64,000 nt of DNA from contig CAYWTS010000003.1 in NCBI GenBank assembly GCA_964461265.1, forward strand, positions 1-64,000, read 5' to 3'. The DNA is from CAYWTS01 sp964461265. GTDB lineage: Bacteria; Bacteroidota; Ignavibacteria; Tepidaquicellales; OLB5. Under the pieces are notes generated by a model. It ran no database searches. It had not been told where the DNA came from and saw nothing but the letters and a program-made list of their open reading frames with translations. Every line of letters begins with the position of its first letter. Position 1 is the stretch's first letter. Position numbers and translations under genes: made by a program. Below, piece after piece: positions 17,254 through 25,488 of this stretch.

Positions 17254-17736
17254 ATGATAGACAAACATAAAAAAATAGAAGAATATATAGAGAATAAACT
17301 CCGAAACTTAGCTCTTAACCAGCCATCGAAAGATTTTAATAAGTTTTTAATGGAGAAAATTACAGCCGAATACAGAGTTTATACATCTGAGGCAAGAACC
17401 GATAAAATAATTAAATATTCAATCGGTTCATTTGTTGCAATTGTCATTGGCATTATCATTTTATCCGGTGTGGCTTCAAAATCTTCACAACAGGTCGAGG
17501 GAAATTTTACAGGTATAAATATTTCACCAGCTGTTCAGACCTCAGGTAACTACCTTGATAAATTTATAGCTTTTATACAAAATATATTTATTGAAGTAAT
17601 GGGGAGTCTTGGATTGACAATTTCACCCTCAACAATAACCCTATTTTTAGTAGGCTTGTTTGTAGTGGCTTTATTTGTGCTAGGCGAGAAATTCCTGATT
17701 AAAGGCAGACTGAAATCGGCACGTGCTAGGCTGTAA
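17254..17736 (+). CDS. Probable anti-sigma membrane protein
   Basis: A 160-residue protein with a charged cytoplasmic N-terminus (residues 1-55), a transmembrane helix at about 58-76, an external loop of about 50 residues and a second helix at about 130-148. No named domain is recognised. Its place 9 bases after an ECF sigma gene, its size and its topology are what one expects of a Bacteroidota anti-sigma factor. The function is therefore inferred from context only. A bidirectional terminator follows. Confidence 0.5.
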   Translation: MIDKHKKIEEYIENKLRNLALNQPSKDFNKFLMEKITAEYRVYTSEARTDKIIKYSIGSFVAIVIGIIILSGVASKSSQQVEGNFTGINISPAVQTSGNYLDKFIAFIQNIFIEVMGSLGLTISPSTITLFLVGLFVVALFVLGEKFLIKGRLKSARARL

Positions 17737-17758
17737 AAATAAATCCGACAAATTATAA

Positions 17759-17785
17759 CTGACAGGTTTTAAACCCGTCAGGTTT
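17759..17785. terminator. Bidirectional terminator between the sigma operon and korB
   Basis: CTGACAGGTTT (17759-17769) pairs with AAACCCGTCAG (17771-17781) with one mismatch and is followed by GTTTTA. It lies between convergent genes and could end both transcripts. Confidence 0.65.
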
Positions 17786-17807
17786 TATAATTCCTAATCA
17801 TTACTGA

Positions 17808-18845
17808 TTAATCTATTTCCCACGTGTTGCCTGAAAAGAGCAATTTATCAAGTTCCCCCTTCCCTCTTTTTTCGACAGCCTTTTCAATCTGCCTTTTCAT
17901 TTCATCTTCGTATGTTGGCCTGCTAATATCAAGAAAAATTCCTATTGGCGTCGGGTAATTTGGATACTCGGTCAATTCCGATAAGATAAAGGCAAGCTCT
18001 CTCGATTTTTCATTATGTACCAGTACATCATTTACCGATACATTCGGGTCTTTAAGCGAAACTACAACTGGTTTAAAACCATCGAGTTTGATTCCTTTAT
18101 CACGCTCTTTTCCGAAAATCATAGGTTCACCATGTTTAAGAACCAGAACATTATCTGCTTTAGTAGCTTTATTAGTCAGGTTTTCGAAGGCACCATCGTT
18201 GAAGATATTACAATTTTGATATATCTCGATGAATGATATTCCATGATGCGTATAAGCTCTTGAAATTACTTCCTGCATATGTTTAGCTTCAACGTCGATG
18301 GTTCTTGCAACAAATGTGCCGTTTGCACCCAAAGCAAGCGACACAGGATTAAACGGATGGTCAATAACACCCCATGGGGTAGAACGGGTAACCTTGCCAA
18401 ATTCCGATGTAGGTGAATACTGACCTTTTGTAAGTGCATAAATTCTGTTATTAAAAAGCAGAATATTAATATCTACGTTTCTGCGAATCATATGAATAAA
18501 ATGATTGCCTCCAATGCTTAACAGGTCACCATCTCCCGTAGCTACCCATACCGAAAGGTCCGGTCTATACATCTTAAGTCCTGCTGCAATAGCTGCGGCT
18601 CTGCCGTGTATCCCATGAAAGCCATAAGTATTCATGTAGTAGGGGAAACGGCTTGAACATCCAATACCAGACACCCAAACTATATTTTCACGCGGAATAT
18701 TGAGTGCTGGCATTACCCTCTGCACCTGTGCAAGTATTGAGTAGTCACCGCATCCGGGGCACCACCTCGGATCCTGGTCCGATGCAAAGTCTTTTGCTGT
18801 TAATGGCTTGTTTTCGGTTTGTGTTTGAATAGTTTCTTCTGCCAT
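17808..18845 (-). CDS. korB: 2-oxoacid:ferredoxin oxidoreductase, beta subunit
   Basis: A thiamine-diphosphate-binding subunit of an enzyme that interconverts a 2-oxoacid plus CoA with acyl-CoA, CO2 and reduced ferredoxin. The 345 residues contain the iron-sulfur/TPP region DPRWCPGCGDYSILAQ (about 26-41). The TPP-pyrophosphate motif is GDGDLLSIGGNHFIHMIRRN, followed by the substrate-channel stretch NNRIYALTKGQYSPTSEFG. It starts one base before the korA stop region and is co-transcribed with korA. Substrate could be 2-oxoglutarate or another 2-oxoacid; the gene symbol follows the common two-subunit form. In green-sulfur relatives the enzyme feeds the reductive TCA cycle. Here either direction is possible. 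Confidence 0.88.
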   Translation of the reverse strand: MAEETIQTQTENKPLTAKDFASDQDPRWCPGCGDYSILAQVQRVMPALNIPRENIVWVSGIGCSSRFPYYMNTYGFHGIHGRAAAIAAGLKMYRPDLSVWVATGDGDLLSIGGNHFIHMIRRNVDINILLFNNRIYALTKGQYSPTSEFGKVTRSTPWGVIDHPFNPVSLALGANGTFVARTIDVEAKHMQEVISRAYTHHGISFIEIYQNCNIFNDGAFENLTNKATKADNVLVLKHGEPMIFGKERDKGIKLDGFKPVVVSLKDPNVSVNDVLVHNEKSRELAFILSELTEYPNYPTPIGIFLDISRPTYEDEMKRQIEKAVEKRGKGELDKLLFSGNTWEID

Positions 18846-18846
18846 T

Positions 18847-20679
18847 TTATTTATTGTTTAATAATTCAAGAACTTTGTTTTCAATTACATTTGCCTTGAA
18901 TGGCAAACCCTGAACTTTTGCTAGAGTAATTGTATCGAGCAGATATGTTGATCTAATAATAGTAGCAAGCTGTCCTAAATTAATTTCCGGTATCAATCTT
19001 CTCTTAAATTTTCTTAAAATAGTACCCAAATTCTTCGGGAAAGGATTAAGATACTTTAAATGGATTCTTGAAATCTTTATGCCCTTTGCCGTGAGATTCT
19101 CAAAAGCAGACGTAATAGCTCCATAAGTACTTCCCCAACCAACCAATAAAATGTCACCTTCTTCAGGACCGTCAACTTGAACATCGGGAATATCATCCAC
19201 TATTTTCTTTACCTTTTTATCTCTCATTTCAATCATAAAATGGTGATTCTCAGGGACGTAACAAACATTTCCTGAGATGTGTTCCTTTTCCAAGCCGCCT
19301 ATCCTGTGTTGAAGTCCCGGAGTTCCTGGTAAAGCCCAGGGTCTTGATAGATTTTCATTACGCAGGTACGGTTTAAATTTATCGGGATTGTTTTCAAAAT
19401 GAACAGGTATTTCAGGTAATTCATTTTCATAGGGTATTCTCCATGGTTCAGCACCATTACCAAGGTATCCGTCGGTAAGAAGTATAACTGGTGTCATATA
19501 TTTTACTGCAATCCTAGCCGATTCAAAAACCATATTAAAACAGTCTGCAGGAGTTGCAGCAGCTAATACAGGCACCGGACATTCCCCGTTTCTGCCATAC
19601 ATAGCCTGAAGTAAATCAGCTTGCTCTGTTTTGGTTGGTAGTCCTGTGCTAGGTCCCCCTCTTTGTACATTCACAATAACAAGTGGAAGTTCAGTCATTA
19701 CAGCCAGTCCAATAGCTTCTAGCTTAAGCGAGAGACCCGGGCCGCTTGTGGATGTAAAAGCTAAAGCCCCTCCAAAAGATGCACCAATAGCAGAACAGAT
19801 ACCTGATATTTCGTCCTCAGCTTGGAAAGTTCTTGCGTTGAAATTCTTATATTTCGAAAGTTCATGCAGAATTTCTGAAGCAGGTGTAATGGGATAGCTT
19901 CCAAGAAACAAAGGCAGACCACTTTTTACAGAAGCAGCTATCATACCAAGTGCTGAAGCTTCATTACCGCTAATATTGCGGTAGGTGCCTTTAGGAAGAT
20001 GGGCAGGCTTTACATCGTATCTTGTGGTAAATATCTCAGCTGTCTCACCGTAATTATAACCCGCTGTTAAAGCATCTATGTTAGCCTTCATAATTTGCGG
20101 ATTCCCGGTAAATTTACTTTTTATCCATGCAATAGTAGTATCCATTGTTCGGTTAAAAATCCAGTACATTAAACCTAACGCAAAGAAGTTTTTGCATCTT
20201 GTAACTTCTTTCATATTTAATCCACTGTCTTTTAACGCCAGCGTAGTTAACTTTGTAATCTGCACTTCAAAAACATTATAACCAGCTAGCGAACCATCTT
20301 CCAAAGGATTGGAAGTATATTTTGCAAGCTCAAGATTTTTCGGTGTAAATGAATCAGTATTAATAATTATCGTACCGCCCTTTTTAAGATCTTTCAGATT
20401 CACTTTAAGTGCAGCGGGATTCATAGCTACAAGAATATCGGGTTCATCTCCCGGTGAGTGAATATGTGTGCTTGAGAATTGAATCTGAAAACCGCTTACG
20501 CCGAACAAAGTGCCGGCAGGTGCTCTTATTTCAGCGGGATAGTCGGGCAGGGTACTGAGGTCGTTTCCCAAAGATGCGGCGGTGTGAGTGAATTGAGTAC
20601 CCGTAAGCTGCATACCGTCGCCAGAATCGCCGGCAAACCTTACGATTGCACCTTTGAGAAGCTCAACAGTTTTCTCCAT
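18847..20679 (-). CDS. korA: 2-oxoacid:ferredoxin oxidoreductase, fused gamma-alpha subunit
   Basis: The partner of KorB, 610 residues. The N-terminal gamma domain starts VRFAGDSGDGMQLTGTQFT and contains LPDYPAEIRAPAGTL. The alpha domain follows from about residue 240 (GNEASALGMIAASVKSGLP, ITPASEILHELSKY, QAEDEISGI, TSTSGPGLSLKLEAIGLAV, VNVQRGGPSTGLPTKTEQ). This gamma-alpha fusion with a separate beta subunit is the KorAB arrangement. It lies 16 bases after rplI and one base before korB. No ferredoxin-like delta subunit is present, so an independent ferredoxin must be used. Confidence 0.88.
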   Translation of the reverse strand: MEKTVELLKGAIVRFAGDSGDGMQLTGTQFTHTAASLGNDLSTLPDYPAEIRAPAGTLFGVSGFQIQFSSTHIHSPGDEPDILVAMNPAALKVNLKDLKKGGTIIINTDSFTPKNLELAKYTSNPLEDGSLAGYNVFEVQITKLTTLALKDSGLNMKEVTRCKNFFALGLMYWIFNRTMDTTIAWIKSKFTGNPQIMKANIDALTAGYNYGETAEIFTTRYDVKPAHLPKGTYRNISGNEASALGMIAASVKSGLPLFLGSYPITPASEILHELSKYKNFNARTFQAEDEISGICSAIGASFGGALAFTSTSGPGLSLKLEAIGLAVMTELPLVIVNVQRGGPSTGLPTKTEQADLLQAMYGRNGECPVPVLAAATPADCFNMVFESARIAVKYMTPVILLTDGYLGNGAEPWRIPYENELPEIPVHFENNPDKFKPYLRNENLSRPWALPGTPGLQHRIGGLEKEHISGNVCYVPENHHFMIEMRDKKVKKIVDDIPDVQVDGPEEGDILLVGWGSTYGAITSAFENLTAKGIKISRIHLKYLNPFPKNLGTILRKFKRRLIPEINLGQLATIIRSTYLLDTITLAKVQGLPFKANVIENKVLELLNNK

Positions 20680-20695
20680 TAGAATTTCTCCAGAA

Positions 20696-21145
20696 TTAAG
20701 CTTCTTGCTTCTCCACCTTTACTTTTAGAGATGCTTTTATATTGTTGTATAGTTTTACATCGACGGTAAAGTCGCCGAGTTCTTTTATGTGGTCGTGAAG
20801 GCCGATGTGCTTTTTATCAATGTTAAATCCCTTTGCCATGAGTGCATCACTTAAATCCTGTGCTGTTACCGAACCATACAGCTTCCCCTCTTCACCTGCA
20901 AGCTTTGTAATAACAATTTCTGTTTTAAAAAGCTCTTCTGCAATCTTTTCTGCATCCTGTGTCATCTTAAGAATTTTCTTCGATTGCTGCCTCTTTATCT
21001 CTTCAAGTGCTATAACATTACTTTCAGATGCTTTTACGGCAAAGTTATTTGGAATAAGGAAATTTGTAGCATAGCCGTCTTTAACGTTCACGACATCCCC
21101 AGCTTTTCCAAGCTTTGCATAATCTTGCTTAAGAATTACTTTCAT
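20696..21145 (-). CDS. rplI: 50S ribosomal protein L9
   Basis: A structural protein of the large ribosomal subunit. The 149 residues begin MKVILKQDYAKLGKAGDVV and continue VKDGYATNFLIPNNFAV, the diagnostic L9 N-terminal domain. A long central helix and a C-terminal domain (GEEGKLYGSVTAQDL, KHIGLHDHIKELGDFTV) complete a normal-length protein. It follows ssb across 78 bases that contain a hairpin, and korA begins 16 bases downstream, so a metabolic enzyme appears to be attached to a ribosomal operon. Confidence 0.95.
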   Translation of the reverse strand: MKVILKQDYAKLGKAGDVVNVKDGYATNFLIPNNFAVKASESNVIALEEIKRQQSKKILKMTQDAEKIAEELFKTEIVITKLAGEEGKLYGSVTAQDLSDALMAKGFNIDKKHIGLHDHIKELGDFTVDVKLYNNIKASLKVKVEKQEA

Positions 21146-21166
21146 AATATACTTTTAGTAAATAAG

Positions 21167-21202
21167 AAAGTAGAGCTTGTAACATTAACAAAGCCCTACT
21201 TT
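21167..21202 (-). terminator. Hairpin between ssb and rplI, possible attenuator
   Basis: Read on the minus strand, GTAGGGCTT pairs with AAGCTCTAC through one G-U pair around a 12-base loop, flanked by AAA/TTT, and a T-rich stretch follows. It occupies the place where rpsR normally lies in this operon. It may end part of the rpsF-ssb transcripts or be a leftover of rearrangement. Confidence 0.5.
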
Positions 21203-21223
21203 TTAGTATAGGTTTATGTTTGT

Positions 21224-21691
21224 TTATTCCGTTTTAGTAGGTTCATTTGTATCGGTTAACAGAGCCGAATCCTCCGGTGTCAGGTGTTTTTCGAACGAGT
21301 CATCTTCAAATGCAGTCTGGTCTTCGATAACATGGTCTATTCCTATTTTCTTGTTCAGAAACTGAATTCTCCTGGCTTTGATTTCTACAATCGTTTTGCT
21401 GTCACCTTTATCGGTCTTAAATGTTCGGCTTTGAAGTTCGCCTTCCACCAGCACTGCATTACCTTTTTTCAGCTTATCCCTGCAGCTTTCTGCAAGCTTG
21501 TTCCATGCAACAACACCGACATAACATACATCTTCCTGCCACTGGTCTTTACTATCCCTGTATCTTCGGTTACTAGCCACAGAGAAATTTACAACCGGTG
21601 TCCCATTTGTAGTTTGCCTGAAAATCGGATCTTTGGTCAGGTTACCTGCAATGATCACAGAATTGAGTTCGGGCATCTTTAAATCAGCCAT
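21224..21691 (-). CDS. ssb: Single-stranded DNA-binding protein
   Basis: Binds single-stranded DNA in replication and repair. The 155-residue protein has a normal OB-fold: SVIIAGNLTKDPIFRQTTNG, FSVASNRRYRDSKDQWQED, YVGVVAWNKLAESC, LKKGNAVLVEGELQSRTF. After residue 110 there is a short acidic tail that ends TDTNEPTKTE. The usual SSB C-terminal tip (DDDIPF-like, ending in Pro-Phe), which recruits partner proteins, is missing. A clear Shine-Dalgarno (GGAGGT) precedes the ATG. It sits between rpsF and rplI as in most bacteria, but without rpsR. Confidence 0.92.
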   Translation of the reverse strand: MADLKMPELNSVIIAGNLTKDPIFRQTTNGTPVVNFSVASNRRYRDSKDQWQEDVCYVGVVAWNKLAESCRDKLKKGNAVLVEGELQSRTFKTDKGDSKTIVEIKARRIQFLNKKIGIDHVIEDQTAFEDDSFEKHLTPEDSALLTDTNEPTKTE

Positions 21692-21741
21692 TGTGTACCT
21701 CCAAATATAACGTTAATGAATTATATAATAGTTTCGTAAAA

Positions 21742-22170
21742 TTATTCACTCTTTTCTTCAATATCGGGAAATTCTTCGGGGAAGACGTTTGTAAGTTGTT
21801 CTTCAATAACTTCCGGTTCAGTTTCCCGATTTGCTAATTCAACCGCCTTTTTTTCGAGGTGTCCCTGGCGTTCTTTATATGTTGATTTATCATAGTGAAC
21901 GGTGAGGAATCTCAGTATGTTATCGTCGATGTGAAAAGCTTTTTCAAGCTTCGATATCACACCACTTGGTGCGGTGAACTCGATGGAAATATAAAAACCT
22001 GACAATCGTTTCTTTATAGCATATGCAAATTTTTTCCTGCCCCAATTGTCAATTAGTATTACATTTGCACCATTTTTTGTTAAAAGGTTTACATATTTAT
22101 TGGTTATCGACTCTACTTTTTCATCTTCAAGCATGGAGTCTACTATAAAAATTGTTTCGTAATTTCTCAA
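21742..22170 (-). CDS. rpsF: 30S ribosomal protein S6
   Basis: A small-subunit ribosomal protein. From the TTG ending at 22170 the 142-residue protein begins (M)RNYETIFIVDSMLED, exactly as S6 proteins begin. The longer in-frame start (TTG at 22203) would lie inside the promoter -7 box and add 11 residues unlike S6. The core includes GANVILIDNWGRKKFAYAIKK and GFYISIEFTAPSGVISKLEKAF. An acidic C-terminal extension of about 35 residues is present, as in many S6 proteins. It is the first gene of rpsF-ssb-rplI-korAB. The TTG start is unusual for a highly expressed gene. Confidence 0.9.
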   Translation of the reverse strand: MRNYETIFIVDSMLEDEKVESITNKYVNLLTKNGANVILIDNWGRKKFAYAIKKRLSGFYISIEFTAPSGVISKLEKAFHIDDNILRFLTVHYDKSTYKERQGHLEKKAVELANRETEPEVIEEQLTNVFPEEFPDIEEKSE

Positions 22171-22200
22171 TTCTGTATCGCTGATTTCTTCTATATTAAA

Positions 22201-22231
22201 CAAATATATTTCTTACAGCCTTTATAATCAA
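22201..22231 (-). promoter_or_regulatory. Promoter of rpsF-ssb-rplI
   Basis: On the minus strand TTG (22229-22231), exactly 20 bases, then TATATTTG (22201-22208), a perfect match to the Bacteroidota consensus TTG-N20-TAnnTTTG. Transcription should begin near 22195. Confidence 0.65.
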
Positions 22232-22447
22232 GGTAGTAAAACCCATTTTTTGCACAAAATAATCAATTTTAATAAAATCAGACAAGACAAAAAAGTATGA
22301 AAATTATTATTTTACAAATATTAACATGTTATAATTACCTCCTGGTTTGTTTCTTTGGATAAGTAAAAGTTATGCAGTATAAATCCAAGAATAATTTTTC
22401 CATTTATATTATAAAAACATTTTTTAATCTTTAAGGCTAAGGTTTCA

Positions 22448-25288
22448 ATGACAATTAAAAATCCAGATAATACACTTCTTAACAGCGTTATATCGGTGAA
22501 AGGCGCAAGGGTGAATAATCTAAAAAACATGAGCGTCGATATACCGCACAATAAATTTGTTGTAATAACAGGACTCAGCGGTTCAGGGAAAAGCTCACTT
22601 GTATTCGATACGATATATGCAGAAGGACAGAGACGCTACATAGAGAGTCTATCATCCTATGCACGTCAATTTCTTGAAAGAATCAATAAACCGGATGTCG
22701 ATTCAATAACTGGACTGGCTCCATCCATGGCAATTGAGCGGAGAAGTCCATCCCGTAATCCCCGCAGTACAGTGGGAACCTCAACAGAGCTTTACGATTA
22801 TTTCAGACTGCTTTTTGCACGGGCAGGTAAAACTTATAGTCCCATCAGCGGAAAGGAGGTAAAAAGAAATAATACCGAGGACGTACTTAATTTTATGTAT
22901 AGTCTTAAGAACCGTTCAAGAGTTTATATCACGTTTCCGATTCATATACATGAAACAAAATCCGTGAAAGATGAACTGGAAAATCTTAAGCAAAAGGGTT
23001 TTACACGTATATTTTATGATGCAAAATTAATTGAACTGAATTCAAAGCTCGAAACCAAACATATCAGGCGCGAAAATATTAAGGTTGTAGTTGACAGGAT
23101 GCTGCTTGATAAAAAAGAAACTGGTTTTGACCAGAGAATAAGCGATTCAACCGAACAGGCTTTTACGGAAGGTGATGGTTACATGTCGGTACTATATGAT
23201 CAATCTGGCGGTGAAAAATTCAGAGAAGCCCATTTCAATAAGCATTTAGAAGCAGATGGCATCAGGTTTGAAGAGCCTGAGCCTTTGATGTTTTCGTTCA
23301 ACAATCCAATCGGTGCCTGCCCGAAATGCCAGGGGTTCGGTGAAACAATAGACCTTAACCCTGATTTGATAGTTCCCGATAAATCGAAAACAATTTTTAA
23401 CAACGCAATACATCCGTTTTCAACACCAAAGCACAGCAAACACCTTAGTGACCTTATTGCAATTTCCAAATCTCATAATATCAGGGTTAACATTCCCTTC
23501 AGAGAACTTACAAAGGAAGAAATTAATATTGTTTATAAAGGAGCCGGGGAGTATATCGGAATTAATAAATTTTTCCGTATGGTTGAGCGTGAAGCTGCTT
23601 ATAAAATACATTACCGTGTTTTGTTAAGCCGTTACAGGGCTTATACCACATGTTCGGTTTGCGGTGGTTCAAGGCTGCGGAAAGAGGCATTATATGTAAA
23701 ATTCCATGATAAGACAATTGATGACCTTGTTCGGAGCAATATAGAACAATTATATGAATTTTTTATTAATGTAAAGCTCGATGAAAATGAACAAAAAATA
23801 GCTGGCAGAATTCTTGAAGAAATTAACAACAGATTAAAATATTTATACGAAGTCGGGTTAGGTTATATCACACTTAACCGTTTAACAAGTACACTTTCCG
23901 GCGGTGAAACGCAGAGGATAAATCTTGCAACCTGCCTCGGTTCGTCATTGGTCGGTTCAATTTACGTAATAGATGAACCCAGTATAGGACTTCATCCGCG
24001 TGATAATGACAGGTTAATTAAAATACTCAAATCATTACGTGATATAGGTAATACTATTATTGTTGTTGAGCACGACCTTGATATTATGCGTGCAAGTGAT
24101 CACATTATTGATATAGGTCCCAAAGCTGGTGAATACGGCGGTGAGCTTATGTTCAGCCTTCCGATAGATGAGATCACAAAAAAAACAAAGAAATCCGGTA
24201 ATAATTTTAAAATTTCCGGTTCATTTACATCAAAATACCTTTCCAATAAATTAAAAATTGAAACTCCTTCGAAACGAAGGTCTCTAAACAATCATTATAT
24301 CGTAATAACGGGTGCCGGTGAGAATAACCTTAAAAACATCGATGTTGAAATACCGCTCGGAGTCTTCGTTTGTATCACAGGGGTCAGCGGTTCGGGGAAA
24401 TCTACACTTGTTACCGATATTCTCTATGGTGCTTTAAAGAAAAAGCTGGAAGGCATATATAATGAAAAAATAGGTCTGCATAACGATATAAAAGGTTATC
24501 AGTTTTTAAGTGCAGTGGAACTTGTTGACCAATCACCCATAGGAAAATCCCCGCGTTCAAATCCCGCTACGTATATAAAATTATTCGACCATATCCGCGA
24601 GTTATTCGGCTCACTGCCCGGAGCAAAGCTGAAAGGTTTTATACCCGGAAACTTCTCATTTAATATACCGGGAGGCAGATGTGAAACTTGTGAAGGTTCG
24701 GGGATGATTAAAATTGCAATGCAGTTCATAGCCGATATTTACCTTGAATGCGAAGTATGCAAAGGCAAACGGTATAAAGAAGACATACTCGATGTCAGAT
24801 ATAAAGATAAAAATATAAGTGACGTACTTAATATGAGCGTTTCCGAAGCACTTGTGTTTTTTAAAGGTCATACAAAGATTACCTCAAAGCTGAAAATCCT
24901 TGATGATGTCGGGCTTGGTTACCTTAAGCTTGGTCAGCCCGGTACAACACTTTCTGGCGGTGAGGCGCAGCGTATAAAGCTTGCCTATCATCTCACATTC
25001 CAGACCGAAACAGGTAAAACATTATTCATCTTCGATGAGCCTACAACAGGCTTACATTTGCATGATATTGCAAAACTGTTATTAAGTTTTAACGAGTTGC
25101 TGAAAAAAGGCAATTCAATAATTGTTGTTGAACATAACCTTGAGGTAGTTAAATGTGCTGATTATATAATTGATTTAGGACCCGATAGCGGTGATAAGGG
25201 AGGCGAAGTCGTTGCAACCGGCACACCGGAACAAATTGCACGAAATAAAAATTCATATACGGGTAAATTTTTGAAGAAGGTGCTGTAG
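22448..25288 (+). CDS. uvrA: Excinuclease ABC subunit A
   Basis: The damage-recognition ATPase of nucleotide excision repair. The 946 residues are full length. The first ABC module has Walker A GLSGSGKS (42-49), FDTIYAEGQRRYIESLSSYA, signature LSGGETQRINLA and DEPSIGLHPRD. The second has GVSGSGKST, signature LSGGEAQRIKLA and DEPTTGLH. Zinc modules are visible: CPKC with CSVCGG in the first half, CETCEGSG with CEVCKGKRY in the second. It is monocistronic and divergent from rpsF. No uvrB or uvrC is nearby. Confidence 0.96.
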   Translation: MTIKNPDNTLLNSVISVKGARVNNLKNMSVDIPHNKFVVITGLSGSGKSSLVFDTIYAEGQRRYIESLSSYARQFLERINKPDVDSITGLAPSMAIERRSPSRNPRSTVGTSTELYDYFRLLFARAGKTYSPISGKEVKRNNTEDVLNFMYSLKNRSRVYITFPIHIHETKSVKDELENLKQKGFTRIFYDAKLIELNSKLETKHIRRENIKVVVDRMLLDKKETGFDQRISDSTEQAFTEGDGYMSVLYDQSGGEKFREAHFNKHLEADGIRFEEPEPLMFSFNNPIGACPKCQGFGETIDLNPDLIVPDKSKTIFNNAIHPFSTPKHSKHLSDLIAISKSHNIRVNIPFRELTKEEINIVYKGAGEYIGINKFFRMVEREAAYKIHYRVLLSRYRAYTTCSVCGGSRLRKEALYVKFHDKTIDDLVRSNIEQLYEFFINVKLDENEQKIAGRILEEINNRLKYLYEVGLGYITLNRLTSTLSGGETQRINLATCLGSSLVGSIYVIDEPSIGLHPRDNDRLIKILKSLRDIGNTIIVVEHDLDIMRASDHIIDIGPKAGEYGGELMFSLPIDEITKKTKKSGNNFKISGSFTSKYLSNKLKIETPSKRRSLNNHYIVITGAGENNLKNIDVEIPLGVFVCITGVSGSGKSTLVTDILYGALKKKLEGIYNEKIGLHNDIKGYQFLSAVELVDQSPIGKSPRSNPATYIKLFDHIRELFGSLPGAKLKGFIPGNFSFNIPGGRCETCEGSGMIKIAMQFIADIYLECEVCKGKRYKEDILDVRYKDKNISDVLNMSVSEALVFFKGHTKITSKLKILDDVGLGYLKLGQPGTTLSGGEAQRIKLAYHLTFQTETGKTLFIFDEPTTGLHLHDIAKLLLSFNELLKKGNSIIVVEHNLEVVKCADYIIDLGPDSGDKGGEVVATGTPEQIARNKNSYTGKFLKKVL

Positions 25289-25364
25289 TTAAATTTTAAC
25301 TGCGAAGACGCAAAGACGCGAAGATAAATTTTATTAGAGCACGAAAGACACATTTACAAAGCTT

Positions 25365-25406
25365 GACAGGCTTTTTAGCGAAGCCATCCCTTCAGAAAAA
25401 CCTGTC
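25365..25406 (+). terminator. Probable uvrA terminator
   Basis: GACAGGCTTTTT (25365-25376) pairs with GAAAAACCTGTC (25395-25406) with one internal mismatch around an 18-base loop. It lies in the roughly 200-base stretch between uvrA and the convergent amidase gene. The same stretch holds a degenerate copy of a palindromic repeat at 25461-25484. Confidence 0.45.
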
Positions 25407-25460
25407 AGTTTAATATTATTTCATTCCAAAAAATATCCGTTTTAACATGAATAACAAATT

Positions 25461-25484
25461 GTAGATTCTCGTTTTAGCGGGAAT
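25461..25484 (+). repeat. Palindromic repeat, degenerate copy
   Basis: GTAGATTCTCGTTTTAGCGG plus GAAT resembles the reverse complement of 58297-58320 (ATTCCCGCGAAAGCGGGAAT plus CTAC). The two are diverged copies of one intergenic palindromic repeat. Function unknown. Confidence 0.5.
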
Positions 25485-25488
25485 TTCT

